Of a DNA stretch of 64,000 bases, positions 1 to 12,830 are shown piece after piece. The notes beneath the pieces were generated by a model. It saw only the letters and a list, made by a program, of their open reading frames with translations, was not told the DNA's origin and did no database searches. The DNA comes from Fasciolopsis buskii (lineage: Eukaryota > Platyhelminthes > Trematoda > Plagiorchiida > Fasciolidae). The position numbers were made by a program, and so were the translations under genes. Position 1 is the stretch's first letter. Each line of letters starts with the position of its first letter. The stretch is taken from contig LUCM01007372.1 of assembly GCA_008360955.1 (NCBI GenBank), positions 62,001-126,000 of the forward strand, written 5' to 3'.

Positions 1-1145
1 GCTGTATGACAGGTCACCAAAATGCAGTAACGGTACACCATATAATTTGCTTACTGATAGATGATAAACAGTAACTAGATAAAAATGAATAGTAGGTACA
101 TGGTTGAATCAAGCGATGAAGAGCCATCAGATATGAGACTCTAGCTTCTGGTGAGCAGAACCTTTAAGGTACTCTGGCGGGAGACTTGATTTTTCTGCAA
201 CCGGGTTTGCATTTTGATATGAATCCGCGTTAGATGGAACATGATGCACAAACTCTAGACTGAAGGCACAGAACGGCAATCCACAATTAGATGGGAAGCA
301 ACGGGACTAACTTGTTAGAGACATTTTTTGTGTTATATTCGAAAACAAACATGATGCCAACGCAATATGTCAAAGAAACTGTAAAAGGGGATAAAGAGAA
401 GGGGAAGGGAAATTTATAATAACAAAATAACAACAAATCAATCGGTTTTTGTGTTTCCACGGTACGCATTTTGCTTGTTTGATTGTTTGCGCATTATTTT
501 TAGGGGTTGGGGATTGGAGTTTGTAAAATTCGGGTTGGAGGTCCGCCATTTTGATCTCCCGGTTACCGCCGGCAAGCACAGTTCAAAGGGAAGTGAGTAA
601 TGAGGATACCCCATTTATCGAATGATGCGTGGCCGCTAGAAACAAAGCGCAAGCTTTGTTTCAGACAATTCCAAATTTAAAAAAAATATCAAGCGAATGT
701 TGTTTACAGTGTGTGAATATTAGTTGAGATGGCCCATAATTATTGGAAGACGGAAATAAAATATGGCTCGTACGGATGAGTTTTATGAAATGAAATCCTT
801 CTCACCGTTGCTGTTTGCCGGTTCAGATTTTTCACCTGGGTCACATATCATGCATCCGATGTCCTACTGTTTTGATTGATCAATTTATTTTCACCTTTCA
901 AACTTGGTGACCGCTTAACTCCTCGAAATAAGTTTACTCGTCCATTTTGTTCGCCTCAGTCCTACAAAACAGCAGCATTGCATAACACAAGGATAGTTAT
1001 TTCGGTCACCCATATCACCAATAGTTTCTTAATAGTGCAGCGTAACGTGTGACAAGCGGGAGCAAATGGGCTGATTTCAAGCCTCTTTTATAACATGGTC
1101 ATAGTTATTTCTGCTGCATAGGAGATTTTTAAAATTTCTGAATAG
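1..1145. other. Unassigned AT-rich DNA
   Basis: I see no convincing exon, RNA gene or repeat here. The short minus-strand ORFs at 287-579 carry no recognisable motif or flanking splice structure. Confidence 0.4.
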
Positions 1146-1202
1146 GTGGTTGTCACCGAGGACAGTCGAACACCTTTGCCATTACGTTACTTGGCAGGCT
1201 GT
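1146..1202 (-). repeat. Inverted SINE-A head (truncated)
   Basis: Read on the minus strand, this matches the head of SINE family A. It begins ACAGCCTGCC, continues into a version of GCGTAATGGCTAAGG, and then reads a TTCGACT motif. It is followed by the linker (about 1203-1246) that also follows the inverted copy at 29795-29999, and then by a forward copy of the same family. Confidence 0.6.
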
Positions 1203-1244
1203 GAACGACTTGTTGGACCGCACCGCATGATGTTGCACCTATCC

Positions 1245-1452
1245 GTCATGGCTAAGGCGTTTGACTCAGAATCGTTCGCCCCGGGGTTCGCACCTCAGTC
1301 CGGGCGCGGTGGATATGCACTGCTGATGATTCCTAACAAGCGGGATGAAACAGCTGTACAGTGCTTCCATGGTTTCTTTATGGTGAGTTGAGCGGTGATA
1401 TCACATAGTAAATTACTTAATGAAAACATTCAGTCTCGTACCATTAACATGA
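1245..1452 (+). repeat. SINE family A copy, forward
   Basis: This is a tRNA-derived SINE-like repeat. The A-box-like stretch ATGGCTAAGGCGTTTGACTC is followed by a B-box-like GGTTCGCACC and the family tail TGATGATTCCTAACAAG, with GATGAAACAGCTGTACAGTG and CCATGGTTTCTTTATGGTGA. The tail is closely shared with 17934-18066 and 30185-30411. The ORF here is not a gene, because the same frame is disrupted in the other copies. Confidence 0.7.
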
Positions 1453-3380
1453 TTTAATCTTATGGCAGAACTAAACAGAAGTCGGTGGCTAGGACTAAAT
1501 TCCAAAATTTCCAAAACTGTTTTGGAGTTGTGTCAAACCTATTCGGAATCGGCAGTAAATGGGCATATTCAAATCTCGTTCGCGTTGATCCTAGGTATGA
1601 TCCATCGCACTTGGTCACACTGGGACAAATGTACGGTAAGGTGCACTGGTAATTTGCAAATTGTCGCCTATAGTTTGCTGCCAGACGCAAAGCTGATAGG
1701 TCATAGAATGGGCATAATCTCGAAATAATGGGATAAGTGGTGGGAAGCGATTCTCTGCAGTTCTTTTGGCTTACTTGCGCCAAGTAATTGCACACAAATG
1801 TTTGTTGCGATTAAGAGACCAGGTCTCAGGAAATCTTAACCGATTACACGCCAATTTGCGGTTGTCAAAAGCTCTACTGCCTTTTGAGACAACAATTGCT
1901 CGAAGTTTTGATTACTACGGCTAATGGACAGACTTAAAATCGAATGAGTCGGGGATAGTGTCCAGCTAGCTTATGTCAATGTTTCACTATCCTTGATTGG
2001 GCATGTATTTGTGTTTACTGATGTGTCAGTATCTGTTTGCCTGTTCATTTGCTAAAAGGGCCTGACTAGACTTGGGAGCATAACCCTCATGCAATATGAA
2101 ACTCCCGCTGTGTTTACTGTAATCGTTGTTGACTACCGTGGCTAGTCGAATCGTTGGTGAATTACACCTATCAAACAACACCATGTTATTAGCAGTATAT
2201 CATTCACAACAAAAAACCAGTATACGGTGCATCGATTTTTCGGTAGATTTTTCACGTCGTTCGGTTGAGATATTTACAAACTCTCTGCATGTCAGTAAAA
2301 ATCACGTGCATGTTTGGAACAATATGATGTTCCTGATAAATTTCCTCTCTTAGTGTGTTCATTCCACGGCAGATTGCATCACACAAAAAGTGCAAATGAC
2401 ATCCGCGAGTTCGGGCTGATAAATAGTGCACTATTCCAATAGAACTTTCAGTAAGCTCGTAATAGCAAACAGAGATATGTTCAAGTAGTTTCTTTTCTAC
2501 CTTGAAATGAACAGCCCGAGAATTTCAGTACCATTCTGTCTGGTACGTGGGCAGATTTACACATATCAGCCTTCTCATTTTCGCGCGGTTTTGTTCTGAA
2601 AACAACGTTTATAGTTTGTACTCATTTGTGCTAAGTAACCTTGTCGGTTGCATTATTTATTCTATAGAGCAATATTTACCGAAGCTAGTACCGTTGCTAA
2701 ACTGAAGATGTCAAGAAAATTGGGCTTGTGATATGAACAAAAAGAGTACATTTTGACGATGACTGGTCATTCATAGACAACAATGGTATAAATGATTGTG
2801 GATTGGTTGATTATACTTGAATCATCGCTTCCTCTGAAAGTGCGGTCTTTCACCTGCATTCTTCAACTACTTTTTGCTCATAACGGTAAGTTTCGTCAAG
2901 GAAATTTCACAGACGTTTAGATGCACAATAGGGGAAATGAATGGACGATTATGAGTGGGATAATCTGGTCAAAGCTATTTTTTATTTAGGTTAATGTAGA
3001 TATGCCAGTGGAAATACCATAGCAAAAATTATGCATGCGCCAAGATTTACTGTTTGTTTTCTATCGACTCAATTTGATGGAGACTGTGAAATCGGAGAAG
3101 TTTGGTATAAGGTAAGCGTGGTGAATCTTTGCTCCCGGGATACCCTACTAAACGAATGCAGTTTAGTTGAAACCAGAAAGCAAATACAGTAAAATTCCAT
3201 TCGCAGGTCCGCTGAATGCGATATTCTTTAAAATGTCCTATGGAAGCACAGATCTAGCGTCAAAATAGATTTCTTTACCAAGTTTCTTTCCAGCTACCTG
3301 GGTTGAATGAAGATTCTCATCCTATGAGTTTCACTTGTCATTTCGTGGATGGTATGACGGTCGGTTTCTTTCATTCACCC
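1453..3380. other. Unassigned DNA
   Basis: I found no supportable gene. Two overlapping ORFs on opposite strands near 1460-1795 (88 and 111 codons) have no recognisable domain. Confidence 0.35.
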
Positions 3381-3412
3381 TCACACACAAACACACACGC
3401 ACAAGCACACCC
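3381..3412. repeat. Imperfect CA microsatellite
   Basis: A run of ACAC units is interrupted by AA, CG and AG. It is a simple-sequence repeat with no coding context. Confidence 0.8.
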
Positions 3413-6400
3413 GTAACCAAGGCTGAAAGGATATGAATATAATCTGCTTTACACTTAAGCGGAACACGGATCCAAAATGATTAACTGGTTATTAGATTTT
3501 GTACACGAAATGACTAGTGATATAGTATCAAGGCTAAATTAACCACCGAAGATCACTGGGATACTACTGTAGGCTGTTTCATCAGGCCTATGGTGCCTCA
3601 TCATCAGACGATAGCGATTGTTCCCGAACTGCATCTCGAACTACGAATAACAATCATCAGTCGAGCTCCATAACCGTCAGGATCTTCGGAGTTTTATTCA
3701 ACACTAACCCTAAATAATATATTGGCACTAAACAGTCACCAGTTCTGCACGACCGCGGACAGTTGCTCGTGCTAACAAACTACAAAAGTGGGTTTCGGCG
3801 TTTTCCTTCGTATAATCAAAACGTAACGATGTACCCGTCGATCAGCAGGTCTGGCTGAGAATGATTCAATAGTCGGCATGTGTGTTGACACTGTCCGCTA
3901 TGAAAATGTCGATCGAATCCGGAGCATCACGAACGAATCACAGATGCAGCTGTGTGTCAGTGGTTTTACATCGCTACCCATATTCCTGCCAAACTTGACG
4001 GAACTCTCACAGACGGATTTAAAACTCTGATTATGAATTGAATGCTCAGAGCCGGACCAAAGAGTTATTACACATATCATTCTGGCGATTACAAAGGCAG
4101 AGGTGGCTAAGTGAGTAACTGAATACATTATATTTCTCCTACCTAGCGACATCCCAGTCCTTGTCATGGTCCAGAAATAACCGAAAGCATTTTGTCTGAA
4201 TGCTCGTGTCCAACTGCAGAGCTCGAATTCTTGAATGTGGATCAGATCTTAAGGATACCGTGAGAAAGATTCTATGTTCCAAAAAAATTCTTCTGTGCTT
4301 ATTAGTTCAGTGCACCTAACGGGAAGACAATTTATCTGAAATTCATCTATTTCCGACTAAGTAATTTATCCTAATTTAATGATCTATAAACTCACTAAAT
4401 AATTCCGTATCGTTTTAAAACCAGTGAAGACATTTTCTATTCGCCATTTAAATTTTCTCTGGGTAATTACTCATAACAGCCATTTCAAATAAACGGCACT
4501 TGCTAGTATCATAAAATCCCCTTGCGGAGAGTGTAACGGAAAGTAAATCAATAAAAAAATCTTTTTACCGACTTCAACATTATGATTAGCAGAGTTACAG
4601 CTACAGGTCTTAAGGAAACTCATACGACAACCGTCATTCTCCCCAGTAGGCAACAGCATAAGGAAGCAAATACTTTTATTCAGCAAGAACCGGCAAGTCT
4701 TTCCGATAATAAGCCGCCTGCTTTGGAGTCACCCAGTGAGCAAACAGGTTGAGAATTTAGTCAGCATCACATTCTGGCCACGTCATATTATACCCGCAAT
4801 GCGCTCACTTTCGGTCCGTTGGTAAGAATTTTCTACTTTTATTCGCGTGACAGCGAACAACTTAGGAGATAAGAATGAGAGAGAACTTTTTCGAAGAATT
4901 TGCTTCTAGAAATGTTCATTTCTAATTAACAAGGGGAATTTTTCAAGGCTTTGCATTCGGTGGCACTTGTAATGACTATTAACATGCCACTTTTTGCAGA
5001 GACGTTGTACCTATATGGTCATTTATGAGTGTTGCATGCAACTGGATGTGCGATGAGTAGGTTGAACGATGCAGTTTCAACGTCGAACGAGTTACAGCCG
5101 AGCAGTGGTCTTGGTTCCGCCTGCAGATCTCAACACACTCTGAATTCAAGGGTTGGGCTAAGAATATGATCGAGAATGCTGTAATCCCTTAGCGAGCCTC
5201 TTATGAGAGTAAATCTTCGGATGTGTTAGTTTTGTCTCTATATACATATCGATTGCCAAAAGCTCAAAAGCTGTTCTCGCTGCGCTCTGGAGTATGTAGC
5301 GATAGATTTGCCATAAAGAGGGCTGCCATAAGGTTCGTACATAATTTATTTGCGATTCGCGTCAAGTTAAGCCTGAAAGCCTATGCAACTCATGCACGGA
5401 GTTTGGGCGCGTCTGATTAAGCCCATGATTCCGTGGCCTGACTATCTGGATGGCCTTAGATTCAAAATTCAAATAACCACGGCTGAATGTGAGACTGGAC
5501 GCCCCGATATCAAGATGAACCCTAGAGACTGACCAAAAAATGGCCTATTCAGAAGGAGCCCAGTGTTTAGATAATGCACCGTAATCTTTGCTATGTCTTA
5601 GTTCAAAAGACTGCCTATACAAAAATTAAATTTCTTTATTTGAATGGCTGGTTTACGGTGAAATTTGGATTATCTGATATCTAAAAAAGTAATCTCCCAC
5701 TTGCTCGACGCTCGAATATATTGGAAATGCCAGACCCGCGCAGCCAACGGGCCCCGTTACACGATCACGGGAGAGGGCCTAGCAACCAAGATGCTGGGTG
5801 AAGTGGGGTAACAGAGAGTTTCCCATCGAACTGATCGAAGATCCTAGAATTAGAAAATGAAACATTCTTTGATCCCCTTTACCACCGCCCACGACTTCCT
5901 GGTTGAAATTCATTCGCGCTTTCCGCGAAATTGTCAAGTTCCCCGTCGTCCTTTTGCTTGGTATCATAGGGGCACCGTTGGGTCGGATTCTTACCCAAGT
6001 CTGAGATGTTACTCTTTATAAAACCCAGATTGGGTTCCCTCTCATGGGGTTTAGTACTATTGAAATCAAACTTCGTGTGATATATTTACCTACCATCTGA
6101 TTTGTAACCGACTGTTGGATTTTTGGGACTGTTGATACTTCAGTTTACCCACAAACTTTGCCGTTTGAGAGGAGAAGGAATCAAGGACTAGACTGGAAAA
6201 TGTTTCGCACAATAAATCCCTTTGGAGTTCTAATGCACTGAGCTCCTGGGGTGACGGCAACATTCACCCATCACTTTTCGAGTTCGCACTGGTAGTTTGT
6301 CTTCATTATCTATTCTGAAAACATTGGATCCGTAGTACTTTCTTTCCACCAGTCATTGATAGGAGATGACCAATATGCATTGGCTTTCGCGGTGCACGTT

Positions 6401-7870
6401 ATTTGGAGGTGATTTCATCCTTTCCAGCCCTGTGAGTCACATTTCTGCTGAGCAGAAATTGTCCAAACTGTTCGTGAGTGATCACACTGACTGTCACATT
6501 TTGCCATAGGCTTCAAAAGCTGTCCAAATTACGCCCCTTTTCTGTCTACATGCAACAAGTCTGTAGCGACCTGAAGATGCTCGTATTTGGCCGTGCAAAA
6601 TATCACATCAAAATGTTTGCATAAATTGTCAAGTCGTGCAATTTCGCCTTGGGAAGTTTTTTTACAGTTCGATGCTATTGGGTTGAGAGTATTGTTCGGT
6701 TGTTTGCTATGGTATCAATTGGATTCTACGATTTGGGGAAACAGTTTGACGTCTGTGCTTGTGGGCGGTTGAATCCTCAACTTCGCCAGGCCGCCAGCAC
6801 AGCTCGGTGTCCGCGTCGGTTTAGGCTTAGCAACCAACAAACGAAACCTATTTTTCCACTAAATATATCGTTAATGCGAATATTGTCGTCTGGATTTTTG
6901 GAGAAACGTTGAAACTTTCGGCTTGTTGCCTGTTCTTTTTAGTTCGCACGGAGGAATAATTAGTATCCGTCATGATGATTATTAAAAGTCCACGGAAGCA
7001 CATAAATCAACATAGGAAAAACTTATGGCACCGTTTAGCACGTTGTGCCTTTTGAGACTAGCACACTTACTGTTTCGCATTAGTTGAATTCATATTGGTC
7101 TTGATACAAATACTGTGCCAGTGGTAGTAATATTATGCGCATTTTTGCAATTCGCGTGACACGGTATTGTACTGCTCCCCTGTCATATGCAACTGCAACC
7201 AATGACAGCTCGCGAAAGTGGAAAGCAAACATTTACACGACGATCATTGTCCGAAGTTTATTCCGTCACTGACATTTTTGTTTCCATCAGTGAATCACAA
7301 AAGTTAATGGATCAAGTGAGGTGCTTGTGCTAGTGAATGATAGGATTTCTGGACAATTAGTGGAGGATGCGATCTATTTGAATAGCACGTTTATTGACTT
7401 CCAAGGGAAGGTAGAGCTAGGACAAACGAAGACTTACTCTTTTGTTGCTATGTATCACTAAATCGACGAAGGGCAGGATTTGCCGCCCTGTTCAGGGTAG
7501 TCAGCGAGATATCCCTAATAGGAAACGTGATTTTATCGCAAGGCCGATACGGAAATAGAGGTTGGTGATCTTAGGATGGTCGACGAAGCTGAAAATAAAT
7601 GACCAATTGGTTGGCTAGCTAGCTGTCTGAAGTGGTGAAGGCACTGGGGAAGGTTCAGTCACCTGAGTGGTGAAAAATTAATCATGACCCACAAAGTGAG
7701 CAACCGATCCCAGGAAGGTGTATCTGGGTTTAGTGGAGGTGGGAAAACTGCACGTGATTGCCGTGCTGAAAAAGAGTCACGTGATTTGCTTCTCTCGTTT
7801 CATGAAATCATTTCTCAATAGATCGGAATGGTTTATTAGATGTGCTAACGCTGAATTTCGAAGAAAGTAG
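3413..7870. other. Unassigned DNA
   Basis: There are scattered ORFs under 95 codons on both strands. None has a recognisable domain, a splice-site pair with phase continuity, or a nearby polyadenylation signal. I see nothing further to annotate. Confidence 0.35.
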
Positions 7871-7879
7871 CTGTCACCC

Positions 7880-8130
7880 AGTTTGGTGGTTTTCCGGTGT
7901 TCGCCCTTAGCCGGTCGTTTCAGGAACAAGCCTTTCATAATCCCTAAGGGTGACATTGTCCATGCACGGGCACGATTAATTATAGTCTTGCATATTTATA
8001 AGGTCCGTAGATTTGCCAATGTCCTCTTATACGGCCTTGAACCTGTAGCGTTGTTGGGCGGCTTTGTGGGCCCCGAAATAACAAAATTTGTCAATTTAAC
8101 AGTCATCAGTTCTGATTCCAAGTGGAGACA
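7880..8130 (+). mobile_element. Possible LINE reverse-transcriptase 3' remnant
   Basis: A 92-codon frame includes a run reading ANVLLYGLEPVAL. This resembles the VLLYGxExWPL motif that follows the reverse transcriptase in non-LTR elements of the type found at 11560-12830. The remainder does not align clearly by eye. If real, it is a short decayed fragment. Confidence 0.25.
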
Positions 8131-8236
8131 AATACAGGACCAAATCACCGAGTGTCTGTAAAATCAAAACGGATGCAACGACGCTTTGCTTGGTAGTCCC
8201 AAATTTCTTAGTCCAAGATCATTTAATCACGTCACA

Positions 8237-8367
8237 AGTTCACGGTCACATTGCAGGTCAAGGTCAAAACTGTGGACAAGGACAGTAAACGTGTTTGTGA
8301 TCATCTGGGCCAGAACACTGACAATGGCACCTCGAATGGTGATCAAAAACACCAAAGTCAAAGGTCA
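8237..8367 (+). promoter_or_regulatory. Cluster of AGGTCA-like half-sites
   Basis: Several hexamers resembling nuclear-receptor half-sites occur in tandem. AGTTCA-CGGTCA (8237-8248) and AGGTCA-AGGTCA (8255-8266) have no spacer. AAGTCA-A-AGGTCA (8355-8367) has a 1-bp spacer. No gene is seen next to them, so regulatory use is only a possibility. The stretch may equally be a low-complexity region. Confidence 0.2.
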
Positions 8368-8396
8368 GAGGGCCAGGAGGGCCAGAGGGCCAGATC
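8367..8396 (+). repeat. Short GGGCCAG tandem repeat
   Basis: Three near-identical units built on GAGGGCCAG follow each other directly after the half-site cluster. This is a small low-complexity tract. Confidence 0.7.
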
Positions 8397-8419
8397 TGGG
8401 TGCAACATTTTGGTGATAA

Positions 8420-11400
8420 TTGGCGATATGATTTGATCCGATGAGTTTACGAGTGCTGGTTCCATTTCTTTGAGGCTCTTTAGTCTCAGTCACTGGATGA
8501 ATAAACTAGGAATTCGGCTTAAAATATGTCGAACGTAATTGAGGAACTATAGGATGTGAAAAACAAGGCCATTTTCAATTATTTCTATCCATGAAAATGT
8601 ATGACATTAAACGGGATTTACAATAAATAAAATGAAGAATGATAGATTACAATTCTAGTAGCCAAAACCTGTCCTCTCCAGTGTGCACGTTTGTGTCTCT
8701 CGTATCCGTTCATCCAAAGATGCGTCTACGAATTCTTTCTTTTTGAATAAACGTATTTTCCTTAGTCGATTTTTTAAATATCTGAAACGGCTAATTTTTT
8801 CGGATGAAGTGATCGTGCACTTGGGTAAATCGCCTAGTATAGCCCTTATTTTCTCACTCCAATACTTTTCATTGAGGATTGCAATTCATATACCTTTGTC
8901 TGCAATTTCGTTATCTGCTTTACGTGTTCTGCAATCGCGGCACGCTTAGTTGATGGTTTGGTATTTCGACGATGATATTGGGGATTAAACAGAGTGTACT
9001 CTAATGAGTTTCCCTAATTCTTGCAATGAGGACGGAACTAGACCTGTGACTTGTGCACAAAGATTCTCAATTTCGACTTAAATACCCGAATGCTCTCACT
9101 TTTTTTGCCGGATGGCAATATTTTGCTCTCTTCTCTCGTTTATTGTAGATACTTTTTGTTGTTATATATTGGCATGATTTTGAATCAATGAAAACGTCCC
9201 ATCGTACTGTTTCTCAATGAATTCTGTGCGATCATTTGGAGAACAAAATAGCTAATCTTAGAAAAAGTACAAAAGTAAATCACTAGTTTCTCAAGGAATT
9301 TTTCATACTAGTTAAAGACTAGATGCTAGTGGCAAGCTCGTCCTTGGGAACTTGGTCATGAAAGATCTATGCGGTACGTGAAAGGCAGTCGGTTTTTTCC
9401 TGTTGAAGATGCTGATATTTCTCCACCAGTGGCTAAGTGGATTAAGATCACAAGTTAGAGTTTTAAATCCGTCAGTGGTCGACTGGTCAACGTCATGGCG
9501 TTTCACTCTGATGTTCTCAGGCTGAAACTCCCATACAGTCGATCAAATTTCTTACTTGTAAACCTTCTGCTGACCGCGCCATTATTTCTAACAATGATAT
9601 ACACTGTTGTTTCACCAATAAAACATATAAAAGAACGTGACTAAAAAATAAAAAGATAGTGACAAACAACGGCACTTCGCTCCCGCCTGATTGGTTACCA
9701 CGTTCGACCTATGGAGACCGTGTGTGGTTCTGTGCTCTCCTCTAGCTTCACGGTCATGTTTGCCGGTCTTCATTCGTCTGGTGCGGTAGTCCTAAGAGCT
9801 ACGGAACGTGCTTCTTTCATTCATGAAAATCGTTTACACTGTGTTGCATCAGTAATACAAATGAGGTAAAAATTTAAAGCAAGATTGAGGGAAACCCTAG
9901 TGAAAATTGGCCGACAACTCCTCGGAAGGATTCAAACCCAAATGCATTCAAGACTGGTAATTCACTATCCGCAGGCCTACACCAGTTGGGTTACAAATTC
10001 AAAGCCTCAGCTTCGAGAATTTGCTCAACTGTGTGTACACGACAGCACTATGATTTTATTGTCGAAAGAGCTGTTTCCGACGTCCAAGAGTTCAATAGTG
10101 GACTACACAAGAAATTGACTGATCGAGTCAAACAAGGATTTGCAAAATATGGTTTCTTATCACTTGAAGCAATCAGCTACCAAGGTTCAGCAAGGCTGCT
10201 TGTGGCGCGCTTTTAGTTCCTTAGAGCATATGATCAATTGGTGTGCTTTTGGGCAGTCGAAATTCTCCTAGAATCTTTATTTGGTCCAATTATTCTTCCC
10301 GGTTCTAATTTGATTATGGATCACTTATCAAAACACAGTAATCCTGCGATTTTGAGTCTATCGATTCGTGCCTCGGTTAGTAATCAGAAGGAAGTTGGTC
10401 AGTTAGATTGTCCAAAGTCGAATCTCGTTAGCTGATTACCTTCACTTCCTGTGAGTTCTTAAATTTTTAGATAGCCTTCGAGTTGACCAACTCCCCGCCT
10501 ATCTTTCAAACGTGTCATGAAAACTAAACAGTTCTCAGTCTCGCCCTGGAATCAGGGAAGAATTCAGTAATTCCGCCCCTGTAGTCAGCGTGACAACTGA
10601 CCTGAGTCTCGTCCGCATGTGTCGTCCACCTGATTTCGGTAAAATTTTGTCAGCTTGTCCCGTCGTAATGAGACTACATCTTGACGTGGTGTGACGGCTT
10701 GCGTACTACCATGATCCAGCGATCCATACAGGATAACTTATCTCAAGTTCAAGATTCGATTATGCCTGAAAGGTTCGTGGGTAGAGGCTTGGCGAGGTAA
10801 TCACGTGGTCCCCCAGACTGGGGTTGATATGAGCAAGAAACCCAATCAGAAAAGCGAATGGAAGATTAATGGAGCCAAGTGGGCGGATGGGCTTTCTCCG
10901 TTGAACTGTTAAAAAATTCTCCTTAGAATCAAAGAATTTGGTAGAGAACCTTAATCGTTCTCTTGCTTATCGGCTGGACTCCCTAGCGGCACCCGTCTGC
11001 CACCCTCTATGAATCGCACAAACACTAAACTCCATACTGCGCCGGTCGCCGCGCGGGATAAACAAGACGGTGGTACTCATTTTGTCAATAGTAATAAGTA
11101 TGCGCTCGCTCGGAGTTCCCGGGTTGGGTTAGCGCCCCATTGCTTATACGTGAAACTTCTGAGTTAAAGGCTCCGGTTGGGGCTCCCAAAGAAAAATCCT
11201 TTCTGAAATGTGACCATCCCCGAGATATAGATCGCCCATGTACCTAAAGTGCTATTTCTATAAGACACTGCTACTTTTCGACCTTCCGATATAAGGAACG
11301 TGCAAGATGTCAAGACGAACTGAGGCTGGACGGTTTGTGTGATGAAAAAATTAGTGGTAGGGGAAAACTACTTTGGATGCATTAATTAAGCCTAGGTGTT

Positions 11401-11555
11401 CATTTTACTTAGCTGCATTCAGTGTTCGCCGGCTCATTTAATTAGTACGACAAGCTGCCCTAGAGAGAAATATTGGAACTTTAAAAATAAATATATGTTG
11501 TCTTTGGAGCGCGCATACAAGATCCCATTGCCGTAACCGCTATTCGTAGCCCAGA
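8420..11555. other. Unassigned DNA
   Basis: I see no supportable gene. ORFs at 8683-8949, 9885-10118 and 9986-10216 have no recognised motif. The GC-richer stretch at about 10950-11130 may be 5' sequence of the LINE fragment that follows, but I could not align it. Confidence 0.3.
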
Positions 11556-11559
11556 TGCA

Positions 11560-12830
11560 ACCTCATTCTCTCGCTTCAATCTTCGTGTGTCCGGCGATCC
11601 TTTTTCGAGCGTTCGTTGTGACATTGGCGTTAGGATCGCGCTCTGAGCGTGCTCGATTAGACTAGATTCCAGTCAACCGACATTTGTGTGCGGTTCGGTT
11701 GAACGGTTACGTGTCATCAACAGTAGACCGAAGAGCCATCGTTTATTTTTCTCATCTGTATATGCGCCCACTGACTGGATCTCACCTGAGGCCAAAGACC
11801 AGTTTCACCAGCACATATTCAAATTACTTCAGAATGCGTGTCCAGGGGACACTGTGGTCGTTGTTGTGATCTTAACTATTAATTTAGCCATTTAGTGGAG
11901 ACTAAACAGCACTTCAGAGGTTCATTTTCTATTCCCCTGATAGCTCCGGCAACGATGCTCGTCTGACCCAATTTGGTTCTGATCGCAGGCTGTTTCTGAT
12001 AAGCACCAATATTTGTTATTTGAAGCTACATCGGCTAAGCTGGTGCCATCCTTCGACCTCACAAAGTTGAACTCGGTTTGATTACATTGTCATCTGCCTC
12101 CGATGGCATGAACAGGGCAAGGGTTGTCGAACATTATAGTCCACATCCATGCACTCAAATCATGCCTTGGTTCCCGCTCGTTTTTGTTTGTTTCTAGTAG
12201 GCTGTCAAATCACTGTCCGGCATAGCTGAATCTAGACGTTAATCGACAACATCATTTCCGATCGGAACTGTCAATGCGGGTACCATTTCAACAAAAGTCC
12301 AAGATCTGTGCAGACAATGGGAGCAGGCAGAGAAACCATGCTGTCAGCAGCTACTGCCAAGCTGGACTCCGGACCACATAAACCTCAGAAAAGTTGGATA
12401 TCCGTGACTCCAAGCACCCCGTAGAGTGCTCGAATATTTGTTCCTGCTTATGACACAAAACGAAACACGTAAATCTTTGAGATGACAACAGAACAGGAGT
12501 CTGAGAAATGGCCACTAGTTGTATCGGATGGGGAAATATAGGAAAAGAGAAAAGACTGCAGCTTTCGGGAATAGCTGCGATCTTTGCCGACTGATTAAAA
12601 ACTGATATGTGGAAGCCGAGTGTGACTCAGGTGATTAAAGAATCGGACGCCACACTGATTCACTCGCAAACCATTTCAACCGCGATGAATTGGTGAACTC
12701 TAAGGTTTCACATTTTGGGAACTGTCTGTTCACAAAATTCATTGCAGGTGAATTCTACCAGGTGGTAGAACCAGTTCCAGCCATTATGCAAATTTTTATG
12801 CTGCCCATCTCACGTACAGAAATCTGAATG
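11560..12830 (+). mobile_element. Decayed non-LTR retrotransposon (LINE) fragment
   Basis: Broken frames spell out an AP-endonuclease-type region followed by the linker toward the reverse transcriptase. Near 11620-11690 one reads IAL, SERARLD, a stop, then IPVNRHLCAVRLNG. After a frameshift (11700-11880) comes SSVYAPTDW, SPEAKDQFHQHIFKLLQ and DTVVVVV, corresponding to the VYAPT and VVVAGD signatures of the endonuclease. At about 11985-12050 LFLISTNICY fits the segment downstream of the endonuclease. At about 12590-12670 KPSVTQVIKESDATLIHSQT fits the region before the reverse transcriptase. Stops and frameshifts throughout show it is inactive. The similarity is to LINEs I know from flukes. No intact reverse transcriptase follows. 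Confidence 0.8.
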
